Positions 17,869 to 27,021 are shown, counted from the first letter of the stretch. The stretch: DNA of 64,000 bases from Paenibacillus xylanexedens (GCF_017874615.1 NZ_JAGIKV010000003.1:124001-188000); one strand, 5' to 3'. Notes: generated by a model from the sequence alone, not told the origin. Numbers and translations are program-made.

Positions 17869-19006
17869 TGTACTTTTGCCTACGGGAACACACACTTTGG
17901 TTATTGAAGAGGGGAAGATTACACAGGTCATAGCAGAATCCACGGATCAGGATCAAATCATAAATGCTCGCCAGAGCGCTTCCGAATCATGGAACGCTGC
18001 CGGGCTTGTGTACCTTCCCACACTTGCAGACATGCATTGCCATCTGGATAAACATCATATCGGTGAACGCTGGATTCCCCTGGAGCCGTTCCAGACACTG
18101 GAATCACATCTTGCATATGAAAAAAAGCTGTTGGGTGGATTGACTCAAACAGTAGGAGAACGGGCGAAAGTTCTTGCGGAACAAATGATTGATTTCGGTA
18201 CAACGCGCATTCGTACGCATGTTGATGTGGATCCTGAGGTGGGGCTCCGAAATCTGGAGGCGATACTACGCGTACGAGAAGAGCTTTGTGATTACATGGA
18301 CATGGAGATTGTAGCATTTCCACAGCAAGGGCTCATTCGTTCATCATCTGAACAGATCGTGAAGGAGGCGTTGGCACTTGGTGCCGATCTGGTTGGTGGT
18401 GTCGACCCGGCAGGTCTCGATGGGGATATGGAACGCAGTTTACAGATGATGTTTGATATCGCTACAACTGCAGATAAGGGGATCGATCTTCATCTTCATG
18501 ATGGAGGTGAACCCGGTTTAGCTACCTTACGGCGATTTGCTGAATTGACAATGGAGGCAGGACTTCAGCATCGAACAGCGGTTAGCCATGCCTATTGCTT
18601 GGGGGAGCAGACTGAATCCGACGTACAGCCAACCCTTGATATGTTAAAACATGCCGGAGTAACACTCGTATCCAGTGTACCTATTGATCGTCCAATGCCG
18701 CGAGGAAGCCAGGTCCTCGATACAGGTGTTAACTTCATGCTTGGCTCCGATAACATCCGTGATGCCTGGTCACCATTCGGCAATGGGGACATGTTGCAGC
18801 GAGCTTCCCGAATGGCTGAACGCGAAAATTGGGTCAGTGATGAGAGGTTGCTTGGCACCTATGCGTGGGTGAGTAATGGCAAGTTAACCCCAAGCGTTGG
18901 TGATCCGGCTGACTTCATGTTAGTACGGGCATTGAACGCCCAGCACGCTCTAGCTTCTGTACCTGCGCGTTCGGCGGTATTCAAAAAGGGCAAACGTATA
19001 CGTTAA
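17849..19006 (+). CDS. Cytosine-deaminase-like amidohydrolase, paralog 4 of 4
   Basis: The product is 385 residues. ATG 17849 follows GGAG at 7 nt and overlaps the previous gene by 20 nt, indicating translational coupling. An ATG 12 nt earlier abuts its own GGAGG and is less likely. Motifs: H63/H65 in DMHCHLDKHH, TRIRTHVDVDPEVGLRNLEA, EIVAFPQQGLIRS, GGVDPAGLDGD, IDLHLHDGGEPG, VSHAYCLG, metal Asp D301 in GSDNIRDAWSPFGNGD. All expected ligands are present. It is shorter than its paralogs because the N-terminal beta domain is compact. It probably acts with paralogs 1 and 2 on the solute imported by the neighbouring transporter. Confidence 0.83.
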   Translation: MKLVIDNVLLPTGTHTLVIEEGKITQVIAESTDQDQIINARQSASESWNAAGLVYLPTLADMHCHLDKHHIGERWIPLEPFQTLESHLAYEKKLLGGLTQTVGERAKVLAEQMIDFGTTRIRTHVDVDPEVGLRNLEAILRVREELCDYMDMEIVAFPQQGLIRSSSEQIVKEALALGADLVGGVDPAGLDGDMERSLQMMFDIATTADKGIDLHLHDGGEPGLATLRRFAELTMEAGLQHRTAVSHAYCLGEQTESDVQPTLDMLKHAGVTLVSSVPIDRPMPRGSQVLDTGVNFMLGSDNIRDAWSPFGNGDMLQRASRMAERENWVSDERLLGTYAWVSNGKLTPSVGDPADFMLVRALNAQHALASVPARSAVFKKGKRIR

Positions 19007-19156
19007 GTTAGAAAATACGTTTTACATTCCCAACACAAATTGCTGAAGCAAATGTCCTTGACTGCCTCATTGCAACATACCATTAACTAAAGGACAATTC
19101 GAAGGTTTGGGTTGCCTTTGAAGCATAGCCATGTAATGGCAGATGGGAGCGCTGTA

Positions 19157-21436
19157 ATGACGAAACGGGTAGTTCAGTTGGAAGAAGGTACGGCAGAGAT
19201 GAAAGGGCTGATGGGTAGTAAAGGGGCTGAACTTGCAGTGTTACTTCAGGCAGGTTGGCCCGTTCCGGCCGGGTTCATTGTAACAAGGGAAGGCTGTCGC
19301 GCGTTCTGTACCCGTCTTGGACATCTTTCCACAGAAGAAGTTCAAGAGATTGGCAGCGCAGTTCGGCACTTGGAGGCGCAAACAGGAAAATTCTTCGGCG
19401 ATTCTTTAGCACCGTTGCTGCTTGCCGTGAGGTCAAGTGAAGTGAGTTCCCATGATATGGATTCCCTGGCTTTGCTTCATGTGGGACTGAATGATGTGAC
19501 GGTGGAGGGGCTCGCCAGGCAAACCAATGATCGCCAGTATGCGCTTAATTGTTATCGAATTTTATTGCAGGATTATGGTCAGTTAGTACAGGGCATCCCG
19601 TATTCCCTATTTGAAGAGAAATTGGGAAACCTCTCGATACTCGATGAAGCGAAGCTAGAATTCGCCATCGCAGAATATAAGCAATTAATAGAAGATATAG
19701 GGCTTCATCCATTCCCTCAAGATGTTCAATTACAATTAAAAGAAGCGATTCGTGCGGTTTCTCATACACAACGTGCAGCTCGACTCAACTCCCAACAAGA
19801 AGCTGTTCTCCAAACCACTCAACGCTCAGGGGATCATCAAGGAGCTCCGGCTCTTATTCAGGTGATGGTTAATGGTGAGCAAGGTGAACGCAGTGGCAGC
19901 GGCACGGTATATTCCCGTCATCCGGCTACGGGGGAAAGAGGCATGACAGGTGAGTACATTGCATCTGCTGTTTCCCAAACTCCGGATGAAGGACTGGACC
20001 AGTTACAGAGAGAAGAACCTGGATTATATGGTCTTCTGTTGGATGCTTGCAGTTATCTGGAGCATTATATGGGAGAAGTTCAGAAAATCCAATTCATTAT
20101 CGATTCAGGGGAGTTGTATCTTTTGCATGTCAGTCCAGCGTGCTTGAGTTCTAAGGCCGCCTTGCGGAGTACTTTTGATTTTGTGCATGAAGGGGTAATC
20201 ACCAAAGCAGATGCGCTATTGCGTATCGAGCCGTGGCATGTGACAGAGATGTTGAGAGGGTTCTCAAGTGGTACACCGGAACTTCAGCTTCTGCTCGAAT
20301 GGGCGGATGAAATAAAGGAACTGACGATACTGTCCAATGTAGATCATCCACAAGACGCGATTACAGCTAGGGCACTTGGTTCGGAAGGTATTGGACTGTG
20401 CCGTACAGAACAGATGCTCATGTCTGCTTCAAGGCTTCCTTTTGTACAAAAAATGATCTTGGCAGACAGTGAATCCGAACGCAGGCGTGGTTTGGAGCGT
20501 CTGTTGCCGATGCAGCAGTCTGATTTTGAACAGATATTTGAAGCGATGGATGGATACCCGGTAACGATACGTTTGCTCGATTCGCCGTTGCATGAACTGT
20601 TACCTGATCTGGGAGTGTTGGAGAAACGACGTGAGTGGTTACAAGCAGAGGAGTGGCAGGAGCAAAAAGACCATCAGGTTGAACTGGAGGAACTGGAGCG
20701 TGTCATTCGCAGAGTCTGTGAATTGCATGAACATAATCCGACATTGGGGCAACAGGCTTGTCGGCTGAGTACGGTATTCCCGGAAATCGTTGATATGCAG
20801 CTGGAAGCGATATTCCGCGCAGCGGTGAAAGGCATCCGGCAAGGCTGGTGGGTACGTCCCGAGATTATGATCCCGCAGATCGGTCATGTGCATGAACTTC
20901 AGGTGATGAGAGATCTGGTGGATCATGTGGCTGACCAAGTGCTGGGTGGAGAAAAGCGGCATTGTCTTTATAAAGTGGGGGCGATGATCGAAGCTCCGAG
21001 AGCGGCGCTGACGGCGACTCACATTGCTCGCCAGGCAGACTTTTTCTCGTTTGGCACGGATGGGCTGACAGAGATGACATTTGGATATAGTCGTCATGAA
21101 GCTGAGAAGCGGCTCCTTCTCCTTCAACGTGATACGGACTCTCATCCGGTTACGAATAATCCATTTCATGTGCTGGACATTGAGGGAGTCGGACAACTGG
21201 TAGAGATGGCGGTTGTTCAGGGACGAATTCGAAAACCTCATCTGAAGACAGGGATCTGTGGAGAAAATGTTGTGGACCTGGAATCGATTTCGTTCTGCCA
21301 CCGCATTGGTCTCGATTACGTAAGCTGTTTGCCTGAACAGATCCCTTATGCACGAATTGCTGCTGCACAAGCAGCAATTAAGGGAGAGAGAGAGGGAGCG
21401 GACACGCAGAACACGGATATCTCTACAATTGCGTAA
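19157..21436 (+). CDS. PPDK-like pseudoenzyme lacking the phosphohistidine domain
   Basis: The product is 759 residues. ATG 19157 aligns with the usual start of pyruvate phosphate dikinase (MTKRVVQLEEGTAEM) and follows GGGAG. The N-terminal ATP-grasp-like part (GSKGAELAVL, AVRSSEV, VNGEQGERSGSGTVYSRHPATGE) and the C-terminal TIM barrel (GSEGIGLCRTEQM, VTIRLLDSPLHELLP, GAMIEAPRAAL, VSCLPEQIP) are clear. The swivelling domain with GGMTSHAAVVARG, normally between ADALLRIEP and WADEI, is absent. Both active sites are eroded: the nucleotide-site DxE becomes KIQ (about 310-312) and the barrel GTND becomes GTDG (633-636), losing a metal ligand. It cannot interconvert PEP and pyruvate in the known way. 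It closely follows the amidohydrolase operon. Confidence 0.85.
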   Translation: MTKRVVQLEEGTAEMKGLMGSKGAELAVLLQAGWPVPAGFIVTREGCRAFCTRLGHLSTEEVQEIGSAVRHLEAQTGKFFGDSLAPLLLAVRSSEVSSHDMDSLALLHVGLNDVTVEGLARQTNDRQYALNCYRILLQDYGQLVQGIPYSLFEEKLGNLSILDEAKLEFAIAEYKQLIEDIGLHPFPQDVQLQLKEAIRAVSHTQRAARLNSQQEAVLQTTQRSGDHQGAPALIQVMVNGEQGERSGSGTVYSRHPATGERGMTGEYIASAVSQTPDEGLDQLQREEPGLYGLLLDACSYLEHYMGEVQKIQFIIDSGELYLLHVSPACLSSKAALRSTFDFVHEGVITKADALLRIEPWHVTEMLRGFSSGTPELQLLLEWADEIKELTILSNVDHPQDAITARALGSEGIGLCRTEQMLMSASRLPFVQKMILADSESERRRGLERLLPMQQSDFEQIFEAMDGYPVTIRLLDSPLHELLPDLGVLEKRREWLQAEEWQEQKDHQVELEELERVIRRVCELHEHNPTLGQQACRLSTVFPEIVDMQLEAIFRAAVKGIRQGWWVRPEIMIPQIGHVHELQVMRDLVDHVADQVLGGEKRHCLYKVGAMIEAPRAALTATHIARQADFFSFGTDGLTEMTFGYSRHEAEKRLLLLQRDTDSHPVTNNPFHVLDIEGVGQLVEMAVVQGRIRKPHLKTGICGENVVDLESISFCHRIGLDYVSCLPEQIPYARIAAAQAAIKGEREGADTQNTDISTIA

Positions 21437-21551
21437 CGATCACTCTGTCCTACACGGAACTTCCATGGAATAGCAACCAGAAAACTGTTATACTGAAATA
21501 TACGTTTTGTAAAAGGAACGTAAAATTTCAGGGTAAGGGTTGAAAACGACC

Positions 21552-23489
21552 ATGTATAATTCCAAAAATGAACGAACTTCATCACGGACCTTATTCGCCG
21601 TGTTATTCATTCTTATGCTGCTCAAGCTGTCACTACTGCGGTATTTCTTTTTCCAGGGTCTGTCCAGCATCGGTCTGTTAACTGACGCATTAGGTGCATT
21701 AACGTTGGTATGCCTGCTGGATCTGATCGTGCCCAAAGGCTGGAAGCGAGCAGTATACGGAGGATTCAATATTCTGTTTTCTCTGGTTCTGTTCGCGGCT
21801 ACGCTGTATAACGTTCATTTCAGTTCGGTACCTACCTATACCGTGCTAAGTGAGCTGGGGCAGGTTGCCCAAGTGCGGGGAAGTATCGGACCGCTGGTAC
21901 GACCGGAACACTTTCTATTTTTTGCAGACATCGTACTGGCATTGCCAATATGGTTGATTATGCGCAGACGTGCTGGCGGGCGTAACTACAGCAGTTACCG
22001 CGATAGCGGTTTGACGTTTGGCAGAATTCGCAGACGTTACTGGGGCAAACTCGGCGTTGCGCTTACGGCTGCATTCTGCATTGTGCTGTCTGGCAGTTTT
22101 ATTGTCAAAGGTGAAACGATTGATAACGAGCTGGTGCGGGCCGAGAATCTCGGTTTCCTGAACTATCAGGTATCGTCAGCGATTCTGACGAGCAAAGAAA
22201 ATGAGGCCATTGCGAATGGCAACATTAACGAAACGATTGCCAAGATCAATGAGCTGGTTAGCCAGTATCCGTATCAGGATACACCAAGTGACGGCACAGC
22301 TGTGAAAGCCAAATATTTTGGTCAGGCCAAAGGCAGCAATCTGATTGTACTGCAACTGGAGTCCTTTCAGAATTTCCCGATTAATGCTTCATTAGACGGT
22401 CAGGAGCTAACACCGGTACTGAATGATCTGGCCAAAGAAAGCTATTATTTCTCTCATTTTTTCCAACAGATCGGACAGGGAAACACATCAGACGCGGAGT
22501 TCATGTCGAACACGTCTATTTATCCAACCGGAGTTGTTCCCATGTCAGCAGGGTACAGTGACCGCGAACTGCCGAGTCTTCCCAAGTTATTAGGAAAAGA
22601 GGGATATGAGTCCGAGACGTACCATGTCAATGACGTCACCTTCTGGAACCGGAACAAGATGTATCCGGCACTCGGATTCACTCGTTACTTCGACAAGCCC
22701 AGCTTCGAAAATGACAGATTCAATGACTTTGGACCATCGGATGAAGAGTTATACCGTGTAGGTGTGGAAAAAATGACTGCGCATCAGACTGCGAATCAGC
22801 CGTTCTATGCTCAGTTCATTACGGCATCGAGCCACTCGCCGTTTACGGTTCCCGCTGATCGTGCACGCATCACGATTCCAGCGACCATCACGAACAAACT
22901 GCTTCACGACTATCTGCAAGCAATCAACTATACGGACTATGCCATCGGTCAACTCATTAATGAGTTGAAGGCGAACGGATTATGGGATAATACTACTTTA
23001 GTGCTCTACGGAGACCATTTTGGTCTGCCTGCTGACGAAGAGATTACACAGCAGATTCAGGCCAATCTTGGCGTCCCGTATGACGGTAAAGTAAGTCGAT
23101 TTAACATCCCGTTAATGATCCACACGTCGAAGCAGACTAAAGGGCAAGTGATTGAGCAGTCAGGCGGTCAGCTGGATATGTTGCCAACGATTATGAATCT
23201 GATGGGAGTTTCGCTCCAGGATGAGAAATTCACTGCCTTCGGACATGATCTGCTCAACATGGATCATAATGCCTTCGGTATCCGGTATTATTTGCCGACG
23301 GGTTCATTTGTCAACAATGACATCATGTTTATTCCGGGTGCGGGCTTTGACGATGGAACAGCCTATTCGCTGAAAACATACGAGCCGGTAACGGATTTGG
23401 AACCGTATCGTGCCGATTATGAACATGTGCTCAGCCTTATGAAACTGTCTGACGAGTATGTGAAGTTGTTACCGAAACGTGCGCCATAA
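21552..23489 (+). CDS. LTA synthase/sulfatase-family membrane protein
   Basis: The product is about 645 residues. ATG 21552 is used, and a TTG 12 nt upstream abuts the AAGGG site. Five N-terminal membrane helices (residues about 15-180) precede an extracellular alkaline-phosphatase-fold domain (about 255-600). Motifs: NLIVLQLESFQNF, nucleophile Thr312 in QGNTSDAEFMSN, THSPF-like SSHSPFTVP, LVLYGDHFG, DMLPTIMNL. This is the layout of lipoteichoic acid synthase LtaS/YfnI/YqgS, which transfers glycerol-phosphate from phosphatidylglycerol. It stands as a single gene with its own terminator. It could also be a phosphoglycerol transferase for another glycopolymer. Confidence 0.9.
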   Translation: MYNSKNERTSSRTLFAVLFILMLLKLSLLRYFFFQGLSSIGLLTDALGALTLVCLLDLIVPKGWKRAVYGGFNILFSLVLFAATLYNVHFSSVPTYTVLSELGQVAQVRGSIGPLVRPEHFLFFADIVLALPIWLIMRRRAGGRNYSSYRDSGLTFGRIRRRYWGKLGVALTAAFCIVLSGSFIVKGETIDNELVRAENLGFLNYQVSSAILTSKENEAIANGNINETIAKINELVSQYPYQDTPSDGTAVKAKYFGQAKGSNLIVLQLESFQNFPINASLDGQELTPVLNDLAKESYYFSHFFQQIGQGNTSDAEFMSNTSIYPTGVVPMSAGYSDRELPSLPKLLGKEGYESETYHVNDVTFWNRNKMYPALGFTRYFDKPSFENDRFNDFGPSDEELYRVGVEKMTAHQTANQPFYAQFITASSHSPFTVPADRARITIPATITNKLLHDYLQAINYTDYAIGQLINELKANGLWDNTTLVLYGDHFGLPADEEITQQIQANLGVPYDGKVSRFNIPLMIHTSKQTKGQVIEQSGGQLDMLPTIMNLMGVSLQDEKFTAFGHDLLNMDHNAFGIRYYLPTGSFVNNDIMFIPGAGFDDGTAYSLKTYEPVTDLEPYRADYEHVLSLMKLSDEYVKLLPKRAP

Positions 23490-23516
23490 ATCAATTTCTC
23501 TGCAATAGGTCAGATC

Positions 23517-23553
23517 AAAAACGTCACCGGTCTAAGAACTGGTGGCGTTTTTT
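23517..23553 (+). terminator. Terminator of the LTA-synthase-like gene
   Basis: A 12-bp stem (AACGTCACCGGT with ACTGGTGGCGTT, containing G-T pairs) is followed by six T, 27 nt after the stop codon. Confidence 0.85.
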
Positions 23554-23598
23554 GCATGTTTATTACATGAGTGTGGTAATAAAGAGAATAACTAAAGT

Positions 23599-23626
23599 TT
23601 GAAACTGTAATAATTAATGTTACAAT
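23599..23626 (+). promoter_or_regulatory. SigA-type promoter for the luciferase-like oxidoreductase
   Basis: TTGAAA (23599-23604), a 16-nt spacer and TACAAT (23621-23626) each match the vegetative consensus at five of six bases. They lie about 100 nt before the start codon at 23724. Confidence 0.6.
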
Positions 23627-23723
23627 GTAATGAGCAAGAATGAAGTGAGCAAGAGCGCGTAATATACGCAGATCTCATATTCACAGTACTTATGAACTTA
23701 ACTGACGAGAGGATTGAATATAT

Positions 23724-24731
23724 ATGAAACTGAGTGTACTCGAACATGGACATATCAATGAAGGACGAACTGTACAGGATACGTTGCAGGAAACGGTGAA
23801 ACTCGCACAACATGCGGATCAATTGGGGTACTCCCGTTTCTGGATGTCGGAGCATCACGGTAGTGGTGCGCTGTCTTTCTCAAGTCCTGAAGTTATGATT
23901 GCACATGTGGCTGCACATACGGATCGAATTCGCGTAGGTTCCGGTGGCGTTATGCTGCCTCATTATAGTGCCTATAAGGTTGCAGAGAATTTCCGTCTGC
24001 TGGAAGCTTTGCATCCGGGGCGGATTGACCTTGGGATTGGCAGAGCACCGGGCGGCATGCCGATTGCCAGCAGAGCTCTGAATGAAGGCAAATCATCGAA
24101 TGTACAATTCTTCCCGCAACAGATCGCGGATCTGGGCGGATACTTCCACGAGCAGTTGCCCGAGGATCATCGGTTTGCATCTCTGGTAGCCGGACCATCG
24201 GTTCCCACGGTACCAGAAGTGTGGTTGCTGGGTTCCAGCTCCGAAGGTGCGAGAATTGCTGCAGCGCAAGGGACGTCGTATGCTTTTGCCCAATTCTTCG
24301 GAACACCAGGCGGCGAAGAAGCGATGAAACATTACCGCAGACATTTCAAGCCGTCCATCCTGAATGACAAACCACATTCAATGATTGCTGTCTCGGCATT
24401 CTGCGCGGAGACAGAGGAAGAAGCCGCTGAACTTGCGCGCAGCAATGAACTTTTCTTCTTACGCCTTGGACGAGGTCTTGAACAAAGTTCATTCCCATCT
24501 CTGGAGACGGTGAACAACTATCCATACACAGCGATGGAGATGGAACAGATTCGTCAACGTCGTTCTTTTTCCATCGTGGGAACACCGGATCAGGTGAAAG
24601 ATAAAATTACCGCAATGGCTGAACGCCATGAAGCAGATGAAGTCATTATTGCATCAGCGGTCCATTCGTTTGAAGCACGTCTGCGCTCATTCGGCTTGAT
24701 TGCAGAAGCCTTTGGACTCAAGCAGGACTAA
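23724..24731 (+). CDS. Luciferase-like (LLM) flavin-dependent oxidoreductase
   Basis: The product is 335 residues in a TIM-barrel fold of the bacterial luciferase family, group I (YhbW/YtmO-like). Typical segments are LSVLEHGHINEG, FWMSEHHGSGAL, RIRVGSGGVMLPHYSAYKVAE, LHPGRIDLGIGRAPGG, VWLLGSSSEGARIAAAQG and the C-terminal IVGTPDQVKDKI. Such enzymes use FMN or coenzyme F420 to oxidise small organic substrates. Monooxygenase activity is unproven for this subgroup. GAGGA precedes the ATG, with a good promoter upstream. It stands alone. Substrate unknown. Confidence 0.9.
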   Translation: MKLSVLEHGHINEGRTVQDTLQETVKLAQHADQLGYSRFWMSEHHGSGALSFSSPEVMIAHVAAHTDRIRVGSGGVMLPHYSAYKVAENFRLLEALHPGRIDLGIGRAPGGMPIASRALNEGKSSNVQFFPQQIADLGGYFHEQLPEDHRFASLVAGPSVPTVPEVWLLGSSSEGARIAAAQGTSYAFAQFFGTPGGEEAMKHYRRHFKPSILNDKPHSMIAVSAFCAETEEEAAELARSNELFFLRLGRGLEQSSFPSLETVNNYPYTAMEMEQIRQRRSFSIVGTPDQVKDKITAMAERHEADEVIIASAVHSFEARLRSFGLIAEAFGLKQD

Positions 24732-24767
24732 TGGTAAGCAAGCGGGAATAACTACTCTAAACAGACT

Positions 24768-24791
24768 GGAATCTTGCTCATGCAAGGTTCC
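24768..24791 (+). terminator. Hairpin after the LLM oxidoreductase gene, weak terminator
   Basis: GGAATCTTGC pairs with GCAAGGTTCC (10 bp, one G-T) around TCAT. No real T-tract follows, only GGTTATACTC. It may be a weak terminator or a processing structure between two tandem genes. Confidence 0.4.
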
Positions 24792-24830
24792 GGTTATACT
24801 CTTGCGTGATCAGGGGGAGGAGAGATTCAC

Positions 24831-25583
24831 ATGCGCAGATGCGTCATTAGTGATATTCATGGCTGTTACGATGAATTTAATGCACTGCTTACGCTTGCAG
24901 ACTATAATCCGCAGCAGGATGAATTGATTTTACTCGGTGATTATGTGGATCGAGGTCCAAGCAGCAAACAGGTCATGGAACAGATTATGCAGCTTCAGCA
25001 ACAGCACGATATTATGGTGATCAAAGGTAATCACGATGCCATGATGGTCAAGGCTCTAACCCAGGATGTTGAGCAATATGATCAACACTGGATTCGTAAT
25101 GGCGGATTACAGACGATGGCAAGTTATCTGGATCTGGAGCTTACTTATGATGAGCAGCAGATAGATTGGGAAGCTTATGCTGAAGCCAAAAAGTGGATAC
25201 GTACACACTATGAACACCATCTTCGTTTTCTGGAACAGCTTCCGCTGGTGTACGAAATTCCGGGTTATATTTTTGTACATGCCGGGATCAACCCGGATAT
25301 CGAGGATTGGAGAAGCCAGTCCGAGCGGGACTTCATTTGGATTCGTGAATCATTCTATTCCAGACCAACAACGATTAGAGAGACGGTCGTATTTGGACAC
25401 ACCCCCGTGAAGCATTTGCATGATGAGACAGGCATATGGTTTGACCCGAGCGGAGACAAAATTGGCATTGATGGTGGTTGTGCCTACGGAGCGCAATTGA
25501 ACCTGCTGGAGATTAGCGAGGACGGCAGTCTACAGACCTTTTTTGTACAGCAAGGGCAGAGCGCGGAAGAGCCTGAGATTTAA
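24831..25583 (+). CDS. PrpE/ApaH-like metallophosphatase
   Basis: The product is 250 residues of the calcineurin-like phosphoprotein phosphatase family. The metal-binding motifs are in order: SDIHGCYDE (DxH), LGDYVDRG (GDxxDRG), KGNHDAMM (GNHD), then FVHAGINPD and VFGHTPVKH. Length and motifs fit PrpE of Bacillus and the small lambda-type Ser/Thr phosphatases, which hydrolyse diadenosine tetraphosphate or phosphoproteins. GGGGGAGGAG precedes the ATG. It has no obvious partner gene. Confidence 0.88.
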   Translation: MRRCVISDIHGCYDEFNALLTLADYNPQQDELILLGDYVDRGPSSKQVMEQIMQLQQQHDIMVIKGNHDAMMVKALTQDVEQYDQHWIRNGGLQTMASYLDLELTYDEQQIDWEAYAEAKKWIRTHYEHHLRFLEQLPLVYEIPGYIFVHAGINPDIEDWRSQSERDFIWIRESFYSRPTTIRETVVFGHTPVKHLHDETGIWFDPSGDKIGIDGGCAYGAQLNLLEISEDGSLQTFFVQQGQSAEEPEI

Positions 25584-25744
25584 TGTTTTCGTTGCGTATC
25601 AGAGTTTCGTATGCTAATTTATAAGGTTGTAGGATGGAATAAATAGGATACATACCATATCGACTTGAGGGAATGAACCAAGTTTGGCTATTTTCCAAAA
25701 TGAGTTGCCTGAGAATGATTTGCAATTAATTCGCTGTAAAGGGA

Positions 25745-25773
25745 TTGGAATTAAGCCCTATTAGCGCTATAAT
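25745..25773 (+). promoter_or_regulatory. SigA-type promoter giving ppaC a long structured leader
   Basis: TTGGAA (25745-25750), a 17-nt spacer and a perfect TATAAT (25768-25773). Transcription from about 25780 would give a leader of some 245 nt before ppaC, with the structured repeat in its middle. Confidence 0.65.
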
Positions 25774-25849
25774 CAGTAGGGTATGATTGAAATATGACAT
25801 ATATTTTCTATATAAGTTCAACTAAACTTTTTACACGAGAACGGAGAGG

Positions 25850-25947
25850 ACAGAAAAAAGCTGGAGAAGCGGAGCGTTCGCCTTTATCACCGGATTTTCC
25901 CTTTAAAAGGGAATCAAAAAATCTGGGGATAACAGCGATCGGAAGGT
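25850..25947 (+). repeat. Structured intergenic repeat, copy 1 (leader of ppaC)
   Basis: This roughly 100-nt block is related in sequence and folding to 51470-51575. TTATCACCGGATTTT (25884-25898) pairs with AAAATCTGGGGATAA (25918-25932). An inner CCCTTT/AAAGGG hairpin closes it, and an outer CGTTCGC/GCGATCG helix (25875-25881 with 25935-25941) extends it across a 2x2 internal loop. The second copy keeps the pairing while the bases change. It could be an untranslated regulatory RNA or a dispersed miniature repeat. A frame of 68 codons crosses it but has no ribosome site. Confidence 0.6.
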
Positions 25948-26026
25948 TATTCTGTCATCGGAGTGGCAAGTGTAAACATTCTTTGGTTGAACTTATATAA
26001 ATCAGAATTGACGGAGGGCTATGAAT

Positions 26027-26959
26027 ATGGAAAAAGCGTTAATCTTCGGTCACAAAAATCCCGACACGGATACGATCTGTTCGGCAATTGCCTATGCGGA
26101 TCTCAAAACAAAATTGGGTCAGGACGTTGAAGCTGTTCGTCTCGGCGAAGTCAATGGTGAAACCCAGTTTGCACTGGATCAATTCAAAATTGCAGCACCG
26201 CGTCTGATTAAAACCGCTGCAAATGAAGTAAACAAAGTTATTCTGGTTGACCACAACGAGCGTCAGCAAAGTGTAAGCGATATTGAGGAAGTGACTGTTG
26301 TTGAAGTTATCGACCATCATCGTATCGCTAACTTTGAGACAAGCGGACCTCTGTATTTCCGTGCAGAGCCTGTAGGTTGTACAGCAACCATTTTGAATAA
26401 AATGTACAAAGAAAATGGTATCGAAGTGAGTGCACCGATTGCTGGCCTGATGCTGTCTGCGATTATCTCCGATTCCCTGTTGTTCAAATCCCCGACTTGC
26501 ACAGAGCAGGACGTAGCCGCTGCGCGTGAACTGGCTGCCATTGCTGGTGTAGATGCAGACAGCTATGGTCTGGACATGCTGAAAGCCGGTGCGGATCTGA
26601 GCCAAAAAACAATTGCTGAACTAATTTCCCTGGATGCCAAAGAATTCGTAATGGGTCAATCCAAAGTGGAAATTGCACAGGTTAATGCTGTTGACGTGAA
26701 TGATGTTCTCGTGAAGCAACCTGAGCTTGAAGCAGCTATTGATGCGATCATTTCCAGCAAAGGTCTCGACCTGTTTGTATTTGTCGTAACAGACATTCTG
26801 AACAACGATTCCGTAGCTTTGGCATATGGTACATCCACTAAAGCAGTGGAGAAAGCCTACAATGTGACGCTGTCTGATAGCAGAGCTATCTTGAAAGGCG
26901 TAGTATCACGCAAATCACAAATTGTACCGGTTCTGACGGAAGCATTCAACACGCTGTAA
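26027..26959 (+). CDS. ppaC: Manganese-dependent inorganic pyrophosphatase
   Basis: The product is 310 residues. ATG 26027 is preferred over 26021 because it gives 8-nt spacing from GGAGGG and the usual MEKxLIFGHxNPDTD start. DHH-family motifs in order: [11 protein letters not shown] (His and two Asp metal ligands), [14 protein letters not shown] (DHH), and in the DHHA2 lobe [10 protein letters not shown]. It hydrolyses pyrophosphate in the cytoplasm to pull biosynthetic reactions forward. All metal ligands are present. It is preceded by a promoter and a long structured leader. Confidence 0.96.
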   Translation: MEKALIFGHKNPDTDTICSAIAYADLKTKLGQDVEAVRLGEVNGETQFALDQFKIAAPRLIKTAANEVNKVILVDHNERQQSVSDIEEVTVVEVIDHHRIANFETSGPLYFRAEPVGCTATILNKMYKENGIEVSAPIAGLMLSAIISDSLLFKSPTCTEQDVAAARELAAIAGVDADSYGLDMLKAGADLSQKTIAELISLDAKEFVMGQSKVEIAQVNAVDVNDVLVKQPELEAAIDAIISSKGLDLFVFVVTDILNNDSVALAYGTSTKAVEKAYNVTLSDSRAILKGVVSRKSQIVPVLTEAFNTL

Positions 26960-27021
26960 ATCAAACCGATTGGCGTATTTGTACGCTGATAAGTATTACA
27001 AATAAGTAGCAACACCATCCT

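Noticed and set aside
20639..21370. 243-codon minus-strand open frame
   Set aside because: It lies fully inside the PPDK-like gene in antisense, has no ribosome site, and its residue pattern is that of a shadow frame.
19157..21436. Calling the gene ppdK, functional pyruvate phosphate dikinase
   Set aside because: The phosphohistidine domain and key residues of both active sites are absent.
25794..26000. 68-codon plus-strand frame upstream of ppaC
   Set aside because: It runs through the folded repeat, has no ribosome site, and the second copy of the repeat does not keep the frame.
26039..26605. 188-codon minus-strand open frame
   Set aside because: Antisense to ppaC, whose motifs and start are certain. 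Composition (runs of Cys, His and Arg) is typical of a shadow.
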